From Sulfuricella sp. (lineage in GTDB: Bacteria; Pseudomonadota; Gammaproteobacteria; Burkholderiales; Sulfuricellaceae), in contig JAQTLK010000008.1 of assembly GCA_028714955.1 (NCBI GenBank), positions 9,843 through 59,023 of the forward strand: 49,181 nucleotides of DNA. The letters are read 5' to 3'. Both the position numbers and the translations under genes were made by a program. This document shows positions 46,383 through 49,181 of the stretch, piece by piece (positions within the stretch are counted from its first letter, which is position 1; each line of letters begins with the position of its first letter). The notes beneath the pieces are model-generated. The model was given only the letters and a program-made list of their open reading frames with translations. It was not told where the DNA came from and did not search any database.

Positions 46383-47128
46383 TGGTCTGGCCGCGCTCCC
46401 TGTTGTTCGCCTTGGGCATGTTGCTGCTCACCCCCTTATTTTCAGTCATCGCCTTGCTGACTTTTCCCCTTCATCCCCTGACACGTTCCCGCATCATTGC
46501 CGGCTGGGCCAAAAGCATGCTGTGGTGGGTCAGGGTGACCTGCGGCCTGAAATACCGCATCATCGGCGCGGAAAACATTCCTTCCACCCCCGTTGTCATA
46601 CTCGCCAAGCACCAGTCCGCATGGGAAACCCTGGCCTTCCAGTGCATCTTCCCCCCCGTGGTCTGGGTCATGAAGCGCGAGCTCCTGAAAATTCCGTTCT
46701 TCGGCTGGGGGCTGGCCATGACCAGCCCCATTGCGATAGACCGCGCCGCCGGCAAGGAGGCCCTGAAACAGATCACCGAACAGGGCGGAAAAAGGCTGGC
46801 GCAGGGTTTCTGCGTGGCGGTTTTCCCCGAAGGCACGCGGGTGAAGCCGGGAAGCCGGGGAAAATACAACATCGGCGGCGCTTTCATGGCTGTCCATAAT
46901 GGCGCCACGGTGCTGCCCCTGGCGCATAATGCCGGGGAATTCTGGGGCAAGAATGCCTTTCTCAAATATCCCGGCACCATTACCCTGAGCATCGGCAAGC
47001 CGATCCATGCGGCAGGCATGAAAGCGGGCGCGCTCAATGCCATGGTGGAAGAATGGATCGAAGGGGAAATGCAGCGTATCGCGCGCGACTTTGAAGGTGG
47101 ACCGCTTGCACCGCATACTTCTCGGTAA
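46379..47128 (+). CDS. plsC: 1-acyl-sn-glycerol-3-phosphate acyltransferase family protein
   Basis: 249 aa membrane enzyme making phosphatidate or a related acyl transfer. One or two N-terminal membrane segments (about 8-30). Motif I is AKHQSAWET, so the catalytic pair reads H-x4-E rather than the usual H-x4-D. Motif III FPEGTRVKPG and motif II-like IPFFGWGLAMTSPIAIDR are present. Two ATG codons overlap the gmhB stop. Confidence 0.9.
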   Translation: MMVWPRSLLFALGMLLLTPLFSVIALLTFPLHPLTRSRIIAGWAKSMLWWVRVTCGLKYRIIGAENIPSTPVVILAKHQSAWETLAFQCIFPPVVWVMKRELLKIPFFGWGLAMTSPIAIDRAAGKEALKQITEQGGKRLAQGFCVAVFPEGTRVKPGSRGKYNIGGAFMAVHNGATVLPLAHNAGEFWGKNAFLKYPGTITLSIGKPIHAAGMKAGALNAMVEEWIEGEMQRIARDFEGGPLAPHTSR

Positions 47129-47810
47129 CGAGGAAGTCTCCTACCTGCTGCGGCGCAGCCCGCGCCGCCGCACCGTCGGCCTCAGGGTAGACCCGTCCGG
47201 GCTGACCGTCAGCGTACCCAGCCGAACGCCGCAACGCGCCTGGGAAGCCATACTGCGAGAAAAATCCGGCTGGGTGCTGGGCAAGCTCGAAGCAATGCGC
47301 GCCTGCAGCGTTCCAGCCGTCAACTGGCGTGACGGCGAGTGGCTGCCCTTTCTCGGCAGCCCCATCGAGCTGGTGGTGGAGCAAGGAACGCCACGCGCGC
47401 GCCCCATCCTTGGCGACGGACAATTGCGGGTCGCGCTGCCCGACCCGTCCGATACCTCCGCGCTCGAATCCCGCATCGTGCAATGGTATCGCCGCGAGGC
47501 GCTGGCCTTTTTCCAGCACCGGGTCGAAGTTTATGCGCGCCAACTTGGCGTGCGCGTGGCGCGACTGGGCCTGAGCAGCGCCCGGACGCGCTGGGGAAGC
47601 TGCACCAGCGGCGGCAATATCCGCCTCAACTGGCGCCTCATCAAGGCCCCGCCATCAGTGATCGACTACGTGGTCGCCCACGAGCTGGCCCATCTTGTCG
47701 AGCTGAATCATTCCCCATCATTCTGGCAAATCGTCGCCCGCCTGTGTCCGGACTACGCCATGCAGCGCGCCCTGCTCAAGGAACAGGCCGCTCATTACCA
47801 CCGCTTTTGA
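47106..47810 (+). CDS. YgjP-type zinc metallopeptidase (DUF45)
   Basis: About 234 aa. The zinc site is VAHELAHLVELNHSPSFW (HExxH plus downstream His), preceded by TRWGSCTSGGNIRLNWRLI, the signature of this family. The substrate is unknown. The start is uncertain: TTG at 47106 has AAGGTGG five bases upstream, GTG at 47097 gives three more residues. Either start overlaps the end of plsC by a few codons, so it belongs to the gmhB-plsC operon. Confidence 0.88.
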   Translation: MHRILLGNEEVSYLLRRSPRRRTVGLRVDPSGLTVSVPSRTPQRAWEAILREKSGWVLGKLEAMRACSVPAVNWRDGEWLPFLGSPIELVVEQGTPRARPILGDGQLRVALPDPSDTSALESRIVQWYRREALAFFQHRVEVYARQLGVRVARLGLSSARTRWGSCTSGGNIRLNWRLIKAPPSVIDYVVAHELAHLVELNHSPSFWQIVARLCPDYAMQRALLKEQAAHYHRF

Positions 47811-47854
47811 GATATTTCGCCCTCATGCCCGATTCAGGGTTTTTCCATCGCGCC

Positions 47855-47874
47855 AGGCACGTTATGATGTGCCT
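47855..47874. promoter_or_regulatory. Operator-like inverted repeat before the chemotaxis receptor
   Basis: AGGCAC, eight bases, GTGCCT. The spacer contains TATGAT (47863-47868), a -10-like box on the plus strand, so a bound dimer would cover the promoter core. No good -35 is visible. It lies 33 bp upstream of the receptor ATG. Confidence 0.4.
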
Positions 47875-47907
47875 ACAAAATCATAACCATAGACGGGGGA
47901 ACCCACC

Positions 47908-49089
47908 ATGAAACCGAGTATTCTGCGCAATCTGCTGCTGTCCTTTCTCGCGCTTGGCCTGGTAATGGGAGCGGTATTCCCGTTCTTTGCCAACATCTTC
48001 GTCGAGTGGAAGCCGGGCATGCTGCTGTGGTTCTGCGTCAGCGCACTGGCAGCCGGCATCATTCTCGGGCTGGCCAATTACTGGCTGGTCAACTGGGTGC
48101 TGCTATCCAAGCTGAGGCGCATTTCGCAAGTATCCACGGCGATCAGCAACAAGGACATCAGCCTCCGCTGCACCATGGAAAGCGACGACACGATCGGGGA
48201 AATCGTCTCCAGCTTCAACAGGATGGCCGACAACCTGCGCGACCTGATCGGCGAAGTGGCCGGCATGAGCGGCTCCGTGAACCGCGATGCCAACACCATC
48301 CAGGAACTGATGAGCGGAGTGCGCAACCGTTTCGAGGTGCAGCATCAGACGGTGGCCAGCATCAACGCCAGCACCGGGACGCTGTCGGAAACGGTAGCGC
48401 AAATTTCCGGCAGTGCCAGCCAGGTCTCCGAGGCGGCGCGCAGCGCATCGGACCTTGCCAAATCGGGCGGCAACATCGTTCAGGAAACCATCCAGGGCAT
48501 GCGCCAGATCAACGAGTCGGTCACGCTGGGATCCTCCGCGGTGGATAGCCTGGGGCGCAAATCGGACGAAATCGGCGCCATCGTGGCTGTCATCAACGGC
48601 ATTGCGGAGCAGACCAACCTGCTCGCGCTCAACGCGGCGATCGAAGCGGCTCGCGCCGGCGAACAGGGACGCGGATTCGCGGTGGTGGCGGACGAAGTGC
48701 GCAAACTGGCGGAAAAAACCGCGCAGGCCACCAAGGAAATCAGCGAAATGATCCAGAGCGTGCAGCAGGAAACGCGCAACGCGATTTCGACCATGCAAAG
48801 CGGCACCGAGCAGGTGCGCGGCGGGGTGGAGAAAGCCACCGAGGCTGGCCAGGCGTTGCAGGAAATCGTGCGCAGCGTGGAAAGGGTGTCCGAAATGATC
48901 GAGCGCATCGCCACCAGCGCCGCAGCGCAGAACCAGATGGTATCCGGCGTGCGCCATCACGTGGATGAAATCAGCCAGATGGTGCAGGAAGCCTCCGTGG
49001 ATACGATTGCCAGCGAACAGGCCGTGAGCAAACTGGCAAACCTCTCCGCCAAACTCGACGGTGTCATCAAGCAATTCAAATTGCATTGA
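47908..49089 (+). CDS. Methyl-accepting chemotaxis protein, minimal sensor
   Basis: 393 aa. Two membrane segments (about 8-30 and 38-62) with almost no periplasmic loop, then HAMP (about 63-115) and the signalling domain with the hairpin tip [20 protein letters not shown] and [21 protein letters not shown]. No C-terminal NWETF-type CheR tether. With so little outside the membrane it likely senses membrane state, energy or a cytoplasmic partner. GGGGGAA precedes the ATG. Confidence 0.94.
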   Translation: MKPSILRNLLLSFLALGLVMGAVFPFFANIFVEWKPGMLLWFCVSALAAGIILGLANYWLVNWVLLSKLRRISQVSTAISNKDISLRCTMESDDTIGEIVSSFNRMADNLRDLIGEVAGMSGSVNRDANTIQELMSGVRNRFEVQHQTVASINASTGTLSETVAQISGSASQVSEAARSASDLAKSGGNIVQETIQGMRQINESVTLGSSAVDSLGRKSDEIGAIVAVINGIAEQTNLLALNAAIEAARAGEQGRGFAVVADEVRKLAEKTAQATKEISEMIQSVQQETRNAISTMQSGTEQVRGGVEKATEAGQALQEIVRSVERVSEMIERIATSAAAQNQMVSGVRHHVDEISQMVQEASVDTIASEQAVSKLANLSAKLDGVIKQFKLH

Positions 49090-49181
49090 GTTCGCCATCA
49101 GGTTAGTGCGCACGGCAGCGCCGAATGAACCTGAAAACCGCATTTCAACCATGGAGCACACCTGGTGCACAAGGACAGGCA
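49090..49181 (+). other. Window end after the receptor gene
   Basis: No clear gene or terminator in the last 92 bases. A reading frame opens at 49125 (MNLKTAFQPW) and stays open to the edge, but it has no ribosome site. AAGGACAGG at the very end looks like a ribosome site for a gene starting just beyond the window. Confidence 0.3.

Noticed and set aside
49125-49181. Possible start of a new gene (MNLKTAFQPW...)
   Set aside because: Only 19 codons are visible and there is no ribosome site; the AAGGACAGG at the edge points to a start beyond the window.

Overview
The window is a block of a betaproteobacterial chromosome. Nitrosomonadales-like is my best guess, from the r-protein, RpoA and S4 sequences and from the neighbour orders lnt...glyQS-gmhB-plsC and argH/algZ-algR. 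I see no phage, plasmid, insertion sequence or CRISPR array. The left 33 kb is an unbroken minus-strand cluster of translation and transcription genes. The right 14 kb holds housekeeping biosynthesis genes, mostly on the plus strand, and three small signal-transduction modules.

Region 1 (1-1060): a gene of the SAM-hydrolase (DUF62) family, a perfect 23-bp palindrome at the window edge, and the terminator that closes the large r-protein cluster.

Region 2 (1080-19317, all minus; transcription runs from high to low coordinates): str (rpsL-rpsG-fusA-tuf), S10 (rpsJ to rpsQ), spc (rplN to secY, then infA and rpmJ) and alpha (rpsM-rpsK-rpsD-rpoA-rplQ) in series. Good sigma-70-type promoters can be read before rpsL (its -35 box overlaps the rpoC stop), before rplC (inside a 44-bp palindrome) and before rplN (the classical S10/spc boundary).

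Region 3 (19440-33232, all minus): tRNA-Tyr, tRNA-Gly, tRNA-Thr, a second tuf, tRNA-Trp, secE, nusG, rplKAJL and rpoBC. An L10-type leader precedes rplJ, an attenuator-like terminator plus a second hairpin separates rplL from rpoB, and a strong stable-RNA promoter starts the tRNA/tuf unit. The two tuf genes look identical base for base over their whole length, with no shared flank, as expected from gene conversion.

Region 4 (33264-39158): an AlgZ/AlgR-type two-component pair divergent from argH, as in Pseudomonas but without hemCD behind it. After argH come, on the minus strand, cyaY, a receiver-TPR response regulator and a soluble histidine kinase, the last two overlapping by 4 bp.

Region 5 (39217-49181, plus): lptM-lysA, lnt with a GIY-YIG gene, glyQS, gmhB-plsC, a YgjP-type zinc metallopeptidase and a compact chemotaxis receptor. 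Three unrelated kinds of intergenic inverted-repeat sequence lie in gaps across regions 3 and 5. Several start codons are not ATG: rpsD, secY and probably lnt use TTG; fusA, rplK and lysA use GTG.
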